Assembly (NCBI RefSeq): GCF_963518785.1 | Contig: NZ_CAUQKJ010000001.1 | Span: 248,001-312,000, forward strand | Source: an uncultured Campylobacter sp. | GTDB taxonomy: Bacteria; Campylobacterota; Campylobacteria; Campylobacterales; Campylobacteraceae | Direction: 5' to 3' | DNA: 64,000 nucleotides | Shown here: positions 34,412-43,655 of the stretch, one piece after another | Layout of the letters: each line of letters starts with the position of its first letter | Numbering within the stretch: the stretch's first letter is position 1 | Program-made: the position numbers and the translations under genes | The notes under the pieces: model-generated | Database searches by the model: none | What the model was told of the DNA's origin: nothing | What the model saw: the letters and a program-made list of their open reading frames with translations, nothing else

Positions 34412-36468
34412 GCGATATTTTAGAAGGTCTTAATCCCGCTCAGCGCGAGGCTGCGAGCCACGTGGACGGAGCTATGTTGATCTTAGCGGGTGCGGGCAGC
34501 GGCAAAACCAAAACGATCACCGCGCGCCTTGCCTACTTGCTCTCAAACGGCGTGCCTGCGGAAAATACTCTCACGCTTACGTTTACGAACAAAGCCGCCG
34601 CCGAGATGCGCTCGCGAGCGCTTAATCTGATAAGCGGGCTAAATTTAAGCAGCGTGCCGCTTTTGTGCACCTTTCATAAATTTGGGCTTTTGTTTTTAAA
34701 ATTTCATATTAGTGAGCTTGGGCGTAGCGCAAACTTCCAAGTAATCGATACCGACGATAAGAAAAAGATCATCAAGGGCTTTGAGATAAATTTGCCCACA
34801 TCGCTATTGGCGGCTAAAATTTCAACCTACAAAAATTCTCTGATCGGCCCCAAAGATATCGACGAGCTTCTAAAGGGCGAGGACGACGAGCTAAGCAGGA
34901 TGTATAGCGGATTTTACGCGCATTGCGCTAGAGCGTATAAGCGCTACGAGGCGTATTTGGCGGCGAATAATCTTGTAGATTTTGATGATCTGCTGATTTT
35001 GTCGTATAAAATTTTAAGCGCGAATGAGCGACTATGCGATGAAATTTCGCGCCGTTACGCCTACATCACGGTCGATGAGTATCAGGACACCAACGACATT
35101 CAATTCAAGCTGCTGCAAAAGCTCTGCACCGCGCACGAAAACCTCGTAGTAGTGGGCGATGACGATCAGAGTATCTACGGCTGGCGCGGCGCGCGGATAG
35201 AAAATATTCTAAATTTTAAAGATCAGTTCTCAAACGTAAAATTTATCAAACTCGAGCAAAATTACCGCTCCACGGATGAAATTTTAAATGCCGCCAACGA
35301 GCTCATTTTGCATAACAAAAACCGCCTCGGCAAGAGCCTTATTAGCATGAACGGCGGCGGCGAAAAGATCGAAATTTTGCGCTCGGACGAGGAGAGTATC
35401 GAGGCGGCAAAGATCGCAGAAGCTATCAAAAAGCTGCTTTCAAGCGGCGTAGCGCCCTCTGAAATCGCCGTGCTTTACCGCGTAAACGCTCTTTCGCGCG
35501 CGCTGGAGGAGGGGCTAAATCGAGCCAAAATCCCGTACAAAATGGTAGGCGGCGTGAAATTTTACGAGCGAGCCGAGATCAAGGACATGATCGCCTATCT
35601 ACGCTTGGTAAACGACGAGCACGACGACTTTTCGATGAGGCGGATCATAAATGTGCCCAAGCGCGGCATCGGCAAGGTCTCGCTGGCAAAGCTCGAGGAG
35701 CTTTCGCGCCTGCGACTTATCAGTCTATTTGACGCCTTTAGCGAGCCGGACGCGGGGCTTAGCGCCAAGGCGGCGCAGGCTCTAGCGGAGCTTAAAAGCG
35801 GCATCGCTTCTATCTCCGCGCTAGCCGATACGATCAAAAAAATAGACGCGCTGGAGCCCGCTTTCGGGCTAAAGGCTTACTATGCCTCGCTTCCGGATGG
35901 CGCCGACCGCGTAGCGAACATCGACGAGTTTTTGGCTATGCTGAAGGACGAGGCGAGCAATAAGCCCGATTTTGATCTGGCGGAATTTTTAAATGAGCTG
36001 AGCCTTCTTAGCGATCAGGACGCCGTATCTGGCGATGCGATAAATATAATGAGCGTGCACGCAAGCAAGGGGCTTGAGTTCGAGCATCTTTTCGTAATCG
36101 GGCTGGAGGAGGGCTTTTTCCCGCTTTTGGGCGACAGTAGCGACATCGAGGAGGAGCGCAGACTCGCATACGTAGCGATAACGCGCGCCAAGCGCACGCT
36201 TACGCTTAGCTTTGCTGCTAGCCGCTTTTATCGCGGCAAGCGCGAGAGGCTGGACGCTAGCAGATTTATAGCCGAGGCGGGTTTGGTGGCTAAAGAGCCG
36301 CCGCGCGAGCAAAGTAGCGGCTTTAGCAAGGGCGAGCTTATCAAACATAAACTCTTTGGCATCGGACAGATTACGGCGGTAAACGGCGATCGGCTCACTA
36401 TAAATTTCGGCGGAATTTCGCGCGTGATAATGTCGAATTTCGTAGAAAAGATCGGCTCTTATGAATAG
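34408..36468 (+). CDS. uvrD: UvrD/Rep/PcrA-type superfamily 1 DNA helicase
   Basis: An ATP-driven 3'-5' DNA helicase for repair and replication restart. All motifs are visible in the 686-residue product: Walker A GAGSGKTKTI (about 27-36), TFTNKAAAEM (Ia), VDEYQDTND (II), GDDDQSIYGWRGA (III), QNYRS (IV), VMSVHASKGLEFEHLF-type motif V, and EERRLAYVAITRAK (VI). The C-terminal GELIKHKLFGIGQI resembles the PcrA/UvrD tail that binds RNA polymerase. C. jejuni has the equivalent gene (annotated rep, Cj1101) in the same place before truB. UvrD, Rep and PcrA cannot be told apart reliably here. It overlaps truB by 8 bases. Confidence 0.92.
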   Translation: MSDILEGLNPAQREAASHVDGAMLILAGAGSGKTKTITARLAYLLSNGVPAENTLTLTFTNKAAAEMRSRALNLISGLNLSSVPLLCTFHKFGLLFLKFHISELGRSANFQVIDTDDKKKIIKGFEINLPTSLLAAKISTYKNSLIGPKDIDELLKGEDDELSRMYSGFYAHCARAYKRYEAYLAANNLVDFDDLLILSYKILSANERLCDEISRRYAYITVDEYQDTNDIQFKLLQKLCTAHENLVVVGDDDQSIYGWRGARIENILNFKDQFSNVKFIKLEQNYRSTDEILNAANELILHNKNRLGKSLISMNGGGEKIEILRSDEESIEAAKIAEAIKKLLSSGVAPSEIAVLYRVNALSRALEEGLNRAKIPYKMVGGVKFYERAEIKDMIAYLRLVNDEHDDFSMRRIINVPKRGIGKVSLAKLEELSRLRLISLFDAFSEPDAGLSAKAAQALAELKSGIASISALADTIKKIDALEPAFGLKAYYASLPDGADRVANIDEFLAMLKDEASNKPDFDLAEFLNELSLLSDQDAVSGDAINIMSVHASKGLEFEHLFVIGLEEGFFPLLGDSSDIEEERRLAYVAITRAKRTLTLSFAASRFYRGKRERLDASRFIAEAGLVAKEPPREQSSGFSKGELIKHKLFGIGQITAVNGDRLTINFGGISRVIMSNFVEKIGSYE

Positions 36469-37309
36469 ATTGTTTTTGGCGGACAAGCCCGCGGGCATCG
36501 GCAGCAATAAATTTTTAAGCGCTCTTAAACGCAAATACGGCGTGAAAAAGGCGGGCTTTAGCGGCACGCTCGATCCTTTCGCGAGCGGCGCGCTGATCGT
36601 GGCATTTGGGCAATACGCGCGCTTTTTTAGATTTTTAAAAAAGGAGCCAAAAGTTTACACTGCGACGCTGTGGCTGGGCGCGCAAAGCCCAAGCGGCGAT
36701 AACGAAAACATAGGGCGCGTAGAGCAAATTCTGCCGCTTTCGCGCGAGGTTTTAGACGCTGCGATGGCGCAAATGCGCGGTGAGATAAAATTTATCCCGC
36801 CCGCTTTCAGCGCCAAGAAAATTGACGGCGTGCGCGCATACAAGCTCGCTCGCGCGGGCGAAGAGGTGAACTTGAAAGAGAGCTCGATGCGGGTTTTTGA
36901 TGCTGAAATTTTAAGCTACGCTCATCCCTTCGTGAGCTTTCGCGTAGCACTTAGCGAGGGCGGCTACGTGCGCTCTTTCGCGCAAATTTTAGCAGAAAAG
37001 CTGGGCACCTTCGGCACGCTAAGCGCGCTTAGACGAGAAAGCGAGGGGGCTTTTGACCTGCAAGATCCGCGCTTTGCGGCCGAGGCAGCGCTAAATCCGC
37101 TCGAGTTTTTGGATCTTCAGCCGAACTTTTACGACGGCGACGCGCGCGACGTAATCTTGGGTAAGAAGCTTGCCGCAAAGGATCTGGCGAGCCGCGCGGA
37201 CGGTCGCTATCTGCTTATCTGCGGCGATTTTTATTCGATCATCGAGATAGGCGCGGGAGAGGTGCGCTATCTTTGGAACGATGTTCCGATCGCGAGCGGC
37301 GCGTTTTAA
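36461..37309 (+). CDS. truB: tRNA pseudouridine(55) synthase
   Basis: Isomerises U55 in the T-loop of most tRNAs. The 282-residue enzyme has the catalytic-domain signatures KPAGIGSNKFL, KKAGFSGTLDPFASG (with the catalytic Asp) and GAQSPSGDNE. PAFSAKKIDGVRAYKLAR and VRSFAQ follow. Normally the first motif reads KPxGxTS, so ...IGSNKF... is a mild variant. It begins inside the helicase gene (8-base overlap), as part of a coupled run. In C. jejuni csrA and ispE follow, but here an 820-base gap without csrA separates truB from ispE. Confidence 0.93.
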   Translation: MNRLFLADKPAGIGSNKFLSALKRKYGVKKAGFSGTLDPFASGALIVAFGQYARFFRFLKKEPKVYTATLWLGAQSPSGDNENIGRVEQILPLSREVLDAAMAQMRGEIKFIPPAFSAKKIDGVRAYKLARAGEEVNLKESSMRVFDAEILSYAHPFVSFRVALSEGGYVRSFAQILAEKLGTFGTLSALRRESEGAFDLQDPRFAAEAALNPLEFLDLQPNFYDGDARDVILGKKLAAKDLASRADGRYLLICGDFYSIIEIGAGEVRYLWNDVPIASGAF

Positions 37310-38130
37310 GCCGCAGCCTCAGCCTGCGACGGAGCTTTGATCGGGCGATTCGAGCTTGAATTTTGAGCGATCATAAATACGGCGCGTTTTAAATTTACTC
37401 GTATAGCGCGCCGCTCTGCGCGGTTAAATTTTATCACAGACGGCGGCGGGATTGCGCTCCTTTGTCGTGCACGGATCGCAGAATCGGCATCGGGCGGAGT
37501 AAATTTAAAATTTAAACATGCGGCTTCTTGGGCGGTGCTCGCTCGTGAATGCAATAAATCTACGGGCTAAATTTAAACGCGGCGGAACGGCGGAACGGCG
37601 TTTTGATTTGCTTTTTTGCCGAGCGATGACGACGCGCCGCGAGATTAAAATTTCGCGATTTAAAAGCGCGCAGGTTGGAGCTTAATCCGCGGCAAGCGGT
37701 CCTTGCCGAATAAAATTCCAGCTCGCGGCGGCGTATAGTATGCTACGATAGACTTGATTTTGCGGCGGGTGGCGTATCGCTAAGCTAAATTACGATTTAA
37801 TGTGGCGCGCGGCTGCGCGTCTTGATTTATAACTCGGCTTAGAATTTTAATCACGCGGATAGATTTGCGCCGCGGATTGAAATTTAGCCGCGCGCGTTGC
37901 GGATTTAAAATTCCGCGCTTTATAAAATTTACGTATCGGGCGCCGCGATCGTGGGTTAAATTCCGCGGCGCGCACTTCACGGCACGCGGTTTTAAATTTT
38001 GATTGCACTGGACAGGGCGTGCCGCAGGCTGAAATTTAACTCGCGCACGGATTAAAATTTTAATCGCGCCAGATGGGCTTGCTGCAGGCTAAATTTAACG
38101 CAAACGCGCAAGGCGTAGAAGGAGCAAAAT
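37310..38130. other. Gene-free 820-base gap; csrA expected here but absent
   Basis: I looked for a csrA-like start (MLILSRK pattern) in all plus frames and saw none. The gap contains short GC-rich stretches (GCGCGC) alternating with AAATTT motifs at irregular intervals. Frames at 37306-37554 and 37780-37980 on the minus strand have no ribosome site or family resemblance. No structured RNA was recognised. Confidence 0.5.
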
Positions 38131-38874
38131 TTGAAGGCTTATGCAAAGATCAATGTTTTTTTAAAAGTCGTCGGCACGCGCGGCGGTTACCACGAGATCG
38201 CCTCGCGCTTCGTGCTGCGCAGGGAGCTGTTTGATGAGATAAGCTTTGAGCGCGCGAGCGGCTTTGCGCTTGAATGCGACGCCGCGCAGATCGCGGACAA
38301 TATAATTTTAAAAGCCAAGGCGGCGCTTGAGCAGGCGGGCTTTGCACGCGAGCTTGCGGAGTTTTTCGGCTCGCACAAGATCGTGCTTAAAAAACGTATT
38401 CCGATCGGCGCGGGTCTTGGGGGCGGCAGTAGCGATGCGGCCGCGTTTTTACGGCTTGCGAACGAGGAATTAAATTTAAAAAATTCACGCGAGCGGCTTA
38501 TAGCGATCGCGCAAAATATCGGCGCAGACGTCGCGTTTTTTGTTAGCGGGCTTGAGGCTGCAAACGTGCGCGGTATCGGCGAGATCATCGAGCCTTTCGA
38601 GGACCTCTTGCCCGCGATCGAAATTTTAACGCCCGCGATCTTTTGCTCTACCGGCGCGGTTTATAACGAGTTTCGCGCAAGCTTTATGCAAAACATAAAT
38701 GCCGCGCAGGCGCAAGAGATGTTGCGTTTAAGTAGCGAGCAGCTGCTAGCGCGATACGGCGGCTTTCAGCTAAACGATCTTTTCGCGCCGTGCATAAAGC
38801 TATATCCGCAGATGAGCAAGTATCGCGATATGTTTTTAAGCGGTAGCGGCAGCAGCGTGTTTTTCTTAAAATAA
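38131..38874 (+). CDS. ispE: 4-diphosphocytidyl-2-C-methyl-D-erythritol kinase
   Basis: GHMP kinase of the MEP isoprenoid pathway. The 247-residue product begins AYAKINVFLKVVG and carries the ATP loop PIGAGLGGGSSDAAAFL, the GADVAFFVSG block and the final FLSGSGSSVFF. The predicted start is TTG at 38131, preceded by AAGGAGC, because no ATG gives a full N-terminus; TTG starts also occur elsewhere in this window. It lies in the truB-ispE-smpB order known from C. jejuni. The product is slightly short for IspE (about 280) but has all catalytic motifs. Confidence 0.92.
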   Translation: MKAYAKINVFLKVVGTRGGYHEIASRFVLRRELFDEISFERASGFALECDAAQIADNIILKAKAALEQAGFARELAEFFGSHKIVLKKRIPIGAGLGGGSSDAAAFLRLANEELNLKNSRERLIAIAQNIGADVAFFVSGLEAANVRGIGEIIEPFEDLLPAIEILTPAIFCSTGAVYNEFRASFMQNINAAQAQEMLRLSSEQLLARYGGFQLNDLFAPCIKLYPQMSKYRDMFLSGSGSSVFFLK

Positions 38875-38999
38875 GAATTCCAAGGCGCGCAGTTAAAATT
38901 TAAAAGCTAAATTTAAAGATAAAATTTAAAATTTGCTCGCCCGCTTTTAAATTTAAGCAAAAACGGGCTAAGCTTAGGACTAAATTTAGAAGGAAAAAG

Positions 39000-39464
39000 A
39001 TGAAAGAACTGAGTAAAAATCGCAAGGCATTTCACGATTTTACGATACTTGAAAGCTTTGAAGCAGGCATCGTGCTAAAGGGCAGCGAGGTCAAAGCCCT
39101 GCGCGCGGGCAGAGGCAATCTCAAAGATAGCTTTTGTCGCGTGATCCGCGGCGAGCTGTTTTTGCTAAACGCGCATATCAGCTATCTTGAAAGCACAAAC
39201 GCCCACTTTCGTCCAGACGAAGGAGCCGCACGGAAGCTTTTGATGCACCGAAAACAGATCGATAAACTTCTGGGCGCGGTTAGCAAAGAGGGCCTTACCA
39301 TTGTGGTTTTGTCGCTGTATCTCAATGATAAAAACCGCGTAAAGGCGTGTATTGCTTTAGCAAAAGGCAAAAATCTGCACGACAAGCGCGAATCGCTAAA
39401 GCGCAAGGAAGCCGACCGCGAAGCGCAAAGCGCGATGAAGCGATACGACAAGCATTCATTTTAA
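39000..39464 (+). CDS. smpB: SsrA-binding protein SmpB
   Basis: Binds tmRNA and brings it to stalled ribosomes in trans-translation. The 154-residue product shows the OB-fold sequence of the family: NRKAFHDFTILESFEAGIVL, KGSEVKALRAGRGNLKDSF, LLMHRKQIDKLLG, LSLYLNDKNRVKACIALAKG and a basic C-terminal tail (KRKEADREAQ) that senses the empty mRNA channel. AAGGAAAAAG precedes the ATG. It leads a run of protein quality-control genes (thioredoxin lipoprotein, clpS, clpA, aat). Confidence 0.96.
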   Translation: MKELSKNRKAFHDFTILESFEAGIVLKGSEVKALRAGRGNLKDSFCRVIRGELFLLNAHISYLESTNAHFRPDEGAARKLLMHRKQIDKLLGAVSKEGLTIVVLSLYLNDKNRVKACIALAKGKNLHDKRESLKRKEADREAQSAMKRYDKHSF

Positions 39465-39519
39465 ATTCACAAAACTTTGGTTAAAATGCGGGCTTAAATT
39501 TAAACCCGAAGGAAATGCA

Positions 39520-40218
39520 ATGAAGAAATTTTTACTATTATGTTTGGCGATTTTTGTTTTAAGCGGCTGCGGAGATGATTCGCAGAAAAAGACGGGCTCT
39601 GCTGGCGAGAATCCTGCCGCGAGCGAGAATCAGATGGCAAAAAATTCCGCTCAAGATAAAAATGGCGAGCGTATTGGCGGCGAGAGCGGCGAGGAGGTAG
39701 CTTTTGCGCCGTTTAAAACGGGCGAACGATTTACGCTTAAAAGCGTCGTAGGCGGCGAGGTAACGATCGAGCGGACAGAAAAGGGCTTTAAGCTCGCGGA
39801 CAGCGATAAAATTTTAATGTTTGATATTTTCGGTACGTACTGCCAGCCGTGCCGCATCGAAGCGCCGCATCTGATGGACTTTCAGTTAAAAAATTCCGCG
39901 GATTTTCTGATGGTCGGCTTGATTTATTTCGAGGACATTACGGACGCGCAAGTGATTGAAAATTTTACGAAAAAGTTCAACGCGTATTATTTCATCTCCA
40001 ATTCAAAACAGAACGAGCGCATAGTGGGTCAAATTTTAAGCGACATCGGTTATCGCCACGCGCTTTCGATCCCTTTTAAGGTAGTGCTTAAAGACGGAAA
40101 ATATCAAAGGCTTACCGACATCAATGAGGGCGATGAACGGGGCAAGCCGTATTACTTAGGCATGGTCGATACCGATGTGATAAAAAGCGATATCGCCAGG
40201 ATAAAAAATGGCAACTAA
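39520..40218 (+). CDS. Thioredoxin-fold periplasmic lipoprotein (TlpA/ResA-like)
   Basis: A 232-residue lipoprotein with LSGC at residues 14-17 and a disordered linker rich in Ser, Asn, Glu and Lys (about 20-70). A thioredoxin-like domain follows, with the active site TYCQPCRIEAP (CxxC at about 107-110). The Gln-Pro pair between the cysteines resembles TlpA/ResA enzymes, which reduce disulfides in apocytochromes or other exported proteins. It matches Cj1106 of C. jejuni in position, between smpB and clpS (from memory). The last 11 bases overlap clpS, suggesting cotranslation, though no direct functional link to N-degron proteolysis is known. Confidence 0.85.
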   Translation: MKKFLLLCLAIFVLSGCGDDSQKKTGSAGENPAASENQMAKNSAQDKNGERIGGESGEEVAFAPFKTGERFTLKSVVGGEVTIERTEKGFKLADSDKILMFDIFGTYCQPCRIEAPHLMDFQLKNSADFLMVGLIYFEDITDAQVIENFTKKFNAYYFISNSKQNERIVGQILSDIGYRHALSIPFKVVLKDGKYQRLTDINEGDERGKPYYLGMVDTDVIKSDIARIKNGN

Positions 40219-40513
40219 AACCGGCGTGCAGATTCGCACTCGCGCCAAAACAAAATCTTTCGTGCCTCGTCCGTATAAAGTAATTTTACTAAACGACGAC
40301 GTGACGACGATGGATTTCGTGGTTTATATTTTGATGGAGATTTTCGCCAAAAACTTTAACGATGCCGTAGATTTAATGATGAAAGTTCATAAGCAGGGTC
40401 GCGCGGTTTGCGGCGCGTATCCCAAAGAGATAGCCGAGTGCAAGCAACAAGCGGTTTTACAAGCGGCAAAGGTCGCAGGATTCCCTCTTAGATGTGAGAT
40501 CGAAGAGGATTAA
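40208..40513 (+). CDS. clpS: ClpS adaptor for N-degron substrates
   Basis: Cytoplasmic adaptor that binds bulky hydrophobic N-terminal residues and delivers substrates to ClpAP. The 101-residue product has the signature ILLNDDVTTMDFVV with the NDD binding motif, MKVHKQGRAVCGAYPKEIAE with the pocket His, and a normal C-terminal strand. A longer N-terminal basic leader (about 20 residues) precedes the fold. It overlaps the thioredoxin lipoprotein by 11 bases and is followed after 15 bases by clpA, a standard pairing. Confidence 0.95.
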   Translation: MATKTGVQIRTRAKTKSFVPRPYKVILLNDDVTTMDFVVYILMEIFAKNFNDAVDLMMKVHKQGRAVCGAYPKEIAECKQQAVLQAAKVAGFPLRCEIEED

Positions 40514-40528
40514 ATTTAAAGGAAAGCA

Positions 40529-42910
40529 ATGATAGGATTTTTTTTAAACAAACATTTTGAACAAGCAATCAGCGTCGCAAACGACGGCGAGGACGAATAC
40601 ATCACTACTTCGCACGTAGTTTATGCGATTTTTAAATACAATAAGCCCTTCCATGGGCTCATCGTCAAAGAAATTCCAGATATTAACTACCTAAATATCT
40701 TGGATAATCTGGGCGGGCTTTTGGATATGATGCCTAAATCAAGCGGCAAGGCTCCGGCGCAGACGATAGAATTTAAGCAGTTCTATACTGAATTAAATAA
40801 CGCTAAAGAGCCTAAAAACGAGCTTGATTTTATGCTTAAAATTTTAAATGATAAGGAAAACGACTGCACTAAAATTTTAAATCACTACGGTATAAACGCC
40901 GCGATTTTTGAGCTCATCGTGAGAAAGTACAAATCTGCTTTCGATCACCGCGATGAGGTCGTTTCTCGCGACGAAGCCGCAGCGATTAAGCTAAACTCAT
41001 ACGATATCGACGATATCACACATGCGATGAATTACGACGAAAGCCGTAGGCAGTGGCAGAATACGGAATTTGAGCCTGCGTTTGAGGGCGAAAAGGACGC
41101 CATAAACGAGCGCGATATTAAAAAGGACTCGCCTAGTTCACTTTATACAGCAAACCTCAATAAAATCGCGCTTGAGGGCAAGATCGATCCACTCATCGGA
41201 CGCGAAAAAGAGATCGAAAAGACGCTGCAAACCCTCTGTCGCCGCAAGAAAAATAATCCGATCTTAGTGGGCGAAGCAGGAGTTGGTAAAACCGCGATCA
41301 TCGAGGGCATCGCGCTAAAAATCGTCCGCGGCGAAGTGCCAGAGAAGCTAAAAAATAAGGTAATTTACGCCCTTGATGCTGGCGCGCTAATCGCAGGTAC
41401 TACGCTGCGCGGGGAGTTTGAAGAGAGGCTAAAGGATCTCATAGACGAGTTTAGCGCTAATCAAAACGCGATTTTATTTATCGATGAAATTCACACGATC
41501 GTTGGCGCAGGCACGGGCAATCGCAACGAGCTTGATATGTCAAACATCCTAAAACCTTCTCTTGCAAGCGGCGAGCTATCTGTCATAGGCGCTACTACAT
41601 ACGGCGAATACCGCTCGTTTTCGCAGGATAAAGCGCTTAGCCGCAGGTTTTGCAAGATCGACGTGAGCGAGCCTAGCATCGACGATAGCGTCGAAATTTT
41701 AAAAGGTGTAGCCAAAAAATATGAGGAATTTCACGGCGTGAAATTTAGCGACGAAATTTTGCGTGATAGCGTAACGCTTGCTAAAAAATATCAAAGCGAT
41801 AAATTCCTTCCCGATAGTGCCATTGATCTCATTGACGAGGTGGGTGCAAGTTTTGCATTTAAGCCACACGAAGCTCCTCTTGAAATCAGTAAGGACGATT
41901 TGGTAAATACGCTTTCGATTAGCGCGAATATTGCAAATTTAAGCAGTAGCGTCGATAATAAACAGGTACTAAAAAATCTAGAAGCTAATATCAAGCGTGA
42001 AATTTTCGGTCAAGACGAGGCGGTTAGCAGTCTTTGTAAGGCGCTTTTGCGCTCTTACGCCGGGCTTGGAGGCGCAAGCTCCCCAATCGGCGTATTTTTG
42101 TTCGCAGGTAGTAGCGGCGTGGGCAAAAGTGAGCTAGCCAAGGTCTTAGCCGCGCAGCTTGGAGTGCATTTTGAGCGCTATGATATGAGCGAATATATGG
42201 AAGCTCACAGCGTCTCTAGGCTCATCGGCGCGCCTCCCGGATACGTGGGCTTTGAAAACGGTGGAATTTTAACGAATAACATCAAAAAGCACCCATATAG
42301 CGTCATTTTATTTGATGAGGTAGAAAAAGCTCATCCTAGCATGACGAATATTTTTTTAGGAATTTTTGATAACGCAAGTCTTACCGATAACAACGGCGTT
42401 ACGACCGATTTTAAAAATACGATCATAATAATGACGTCGAATTTAGGCACGAAAGAAGCGCCGCAGGTCGGATTTACAAAAGACGAGAGCTATAAAGTAG
42501 ATAGCGCCATAAGAAGCTTCTTCGCGCCAGAATTTCGCAACCGTATCGATAAAATCATAAATTTTAACCGCTTAAGTGGCGAAATTTTAGAAAAGATCGT
42601 GGATAAGACTATCGGCGAGCTAGAGTCGCAGCTAAAAAACGTAAAGATTAGTCTAAACAAGGAAGCAAAAGATTTGATTATATCGCGCGGCTATTCAGAC
42701 GAGTTTGGCGCGCGAAATTTAAAGCGCGAGATCAGCTCGCAGATAAGCGATCATATAAGCGGTGAGCTGCTTTTTGGCGCGCTGCAAGAGGGCGGCTTAG
42801 TTAGCGTGAGCGTAAAAGATGGCGAGCTAAGCTTTAGCTTTGCTTCTACGCCTTTGCCGCAGATAGAAAAAAAGCAACCTGCACTAGCTCAAAGCAGTGT
42901 CGTTAAATAA
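40529..42910 (+). CDS. clpA: ClpA ATPase of the ClpAP protease
   Basis: Two-ring AAA+ unfoldase that feeds ClpP. The 793-residue protein has an N-domain for ClpS binding (about 1-150), a first AAA module with GEAGVGKTAI (about 246-255) and DEIHTIVGAG, and a second module with GSSGVGKSEL (about 526-535), YMEAHSVSRLIGAPPGYVG and FAPEFRNRIDKII (sensor region). An acidic, less conserved linker at about 170-205 separates the N-domain from the first ring. It precedes aat with a one-base overlap (TAATG), so adaptor, unfoldase and tag-transferase are made together. Confidence 0.95.
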   Translation: MIGFFLNKHFEQAISVANDGEDEYITTSHVVYAIFKYNKPFHGLIVKEIPDINYLNILDNLGGLLDMMPKSSGKAPAQTIEFKQFYTELNNAKEPKNELDFMLKILNDKENDCTKILNHYGINAAIFELIVRKYKSAFDHRDEVVSRDEAAAIKLNSYDIDDITHAMNYDESRRQWQNTEFEPAFEGEKDAINERDIKKDSPSSLYTANLNKIALEGKIDPLIGREKEIEKTLQTLCRRKKNNPILVGEAGVGKTAIIEGIALKIVRGEVPEKLKNKVIYALDAGALIAGTTLRGEFEERLKDLIDEFSANQNAILFIDEIHTIVGAGTGNRNELDMSNILKPSLASGELSVIGATTYGEYRSFSQDKALSRRFCKIDVSEPSIDDSVEILKGVAKKYEEFHGVKFSDEILRDSVTLAKKYQSDKFLPDSAIDLIDEVGASFAFKPHEAPLEISKDDLVNTLSISANIANLSSSVDNKQVLKNLEANIKREIFGQDEAVSSLCKALLRSYAGLGGASSPIGVFLFAGSSGVGKSELAKVLAAQLGVHFERYDMSEYMEAHSVSRLIGAPPGYVGFENGGILTNNIKKHPYSVILFDEVEKAHPSMTNIFLGIFDNASLTDNNGVTTDFKNTIIIMTSNLGTKEAPQVGFTKDESYKVDSAIRSFFAPEFRNRIDKIINFNRLSGEILEKIVDKTIGELESQLKNVKISLNKEAKDLIISRGYSDEFGARNLKREISSQISDHISGELLFGALQEGGLVSVSVKDGELSFSFASTPLPQIEKKQPALAQSSVVK

Positions 42911-43593
42911 TGGCTCGGTTTTACGATTTCCCAGATCCTATGGATGCGCCCGATTTTGCGCCGCTTGCAAGTGGCGGCGATCTGAGCGAGGACTGCTTGC
43001 TTAGCGCTTATAGCGCAGGGATATTTCCGTGGTTTAACGAGGATGAGCCGATTTTATGGTGGTCGCCCGATCCGCGCGCAGTGCTTGATCCGCGTGAAGT
43101 GCGTGTGCAAAAGTCCATCAAGCCCTATCTTAAGCGATATGACGTTAAATTTGACGCGAATTTTAAGGGCTTCATCGAGCGCTGCAAAGACGTACGAAAA
43201 AAAGAGAGCGACGGCACGTGGATCAGCGAGCAGATCGTGCAGGCTTACTCGCGTTTGGCAGCAGACGGTTACGCTCACAGCGTCGAGACATACGAGGACG
43301 GCGAGCTTGTGGGTGGGCTATACGGGCTAATTTTTGGGCGGGTGTTTTGCGGCGAGAGTATGCTGAGCCTAAAGAGCAACGCTTCGAAAGTCGCGCTGAT
43401 TAGGCTTTGTGAGGTGCTTGCAAATTTCGGCTTTTTAATCGATTGTCAGATTATGAACGAGCATCTGAAATTTATGGGCGCTAAAGAGATACCGCGAGCG
43501 GAATTCCTTGCTCTATTTGCTGAGCTTAGTGCGCAAGATAGCGGCTTTGAGCGCTTTGCGGATCTTAAAGTTCCACGCGAAGCGCAGCATTGA
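42910..43593 (+). CDS. aat: Leucyl/phenylalanyl-tRNA-protein transferase
   Basis: Adds Leu or Phe from tRNA to N-terminal Arg or Lys residues, creating primary N-degrons for ClpS. The 227-residue product has the family blocks FPDPMDA, LLSAYSAGIFPWFNEDEP, WWSPDPRAVL, ETYEDGELVGGLYGL and the GESMLSLKSNASKVAL core. It overlaps clpA by one base. The clpS-clpA-aat order makes the whole substrate-tagging route a single block. C. jejuni has the same order (Cj1107-Cj1109). Confidence 0.96.
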   Translation: MARFYDFPDPMDAPDFAPLASGGDLSEDCLLSAYSAGIFPWFNEDEPILWWSPDPRAVLDPREVRVQKSIKPYLKRYDVKFDANFKGFIERCKDVRKKESDGTWISEQIVQAYSRLAADGYAHSVETYEDGELVGGLYGLIFGRVFCGESMLSLKSNASKVALIRLCEVLANFGFLIDCQIMNEHLKFMGAKEIPRAEFLALFAELSAQDSGFERFADLKVPREAQH

Positions 43594-43655
43594 GCCAAAG
43601 CTTGAAATGCAGCAGCGTAAAAGATACGCGGAATTTAAAATTTTAAAGAAATAAG

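Noticed and set aside
37306..37554. 82-codon minus-strand frame after truB
   Set aside because: No ribosome site; composition reflects the GC/AT motif mix of the gap.
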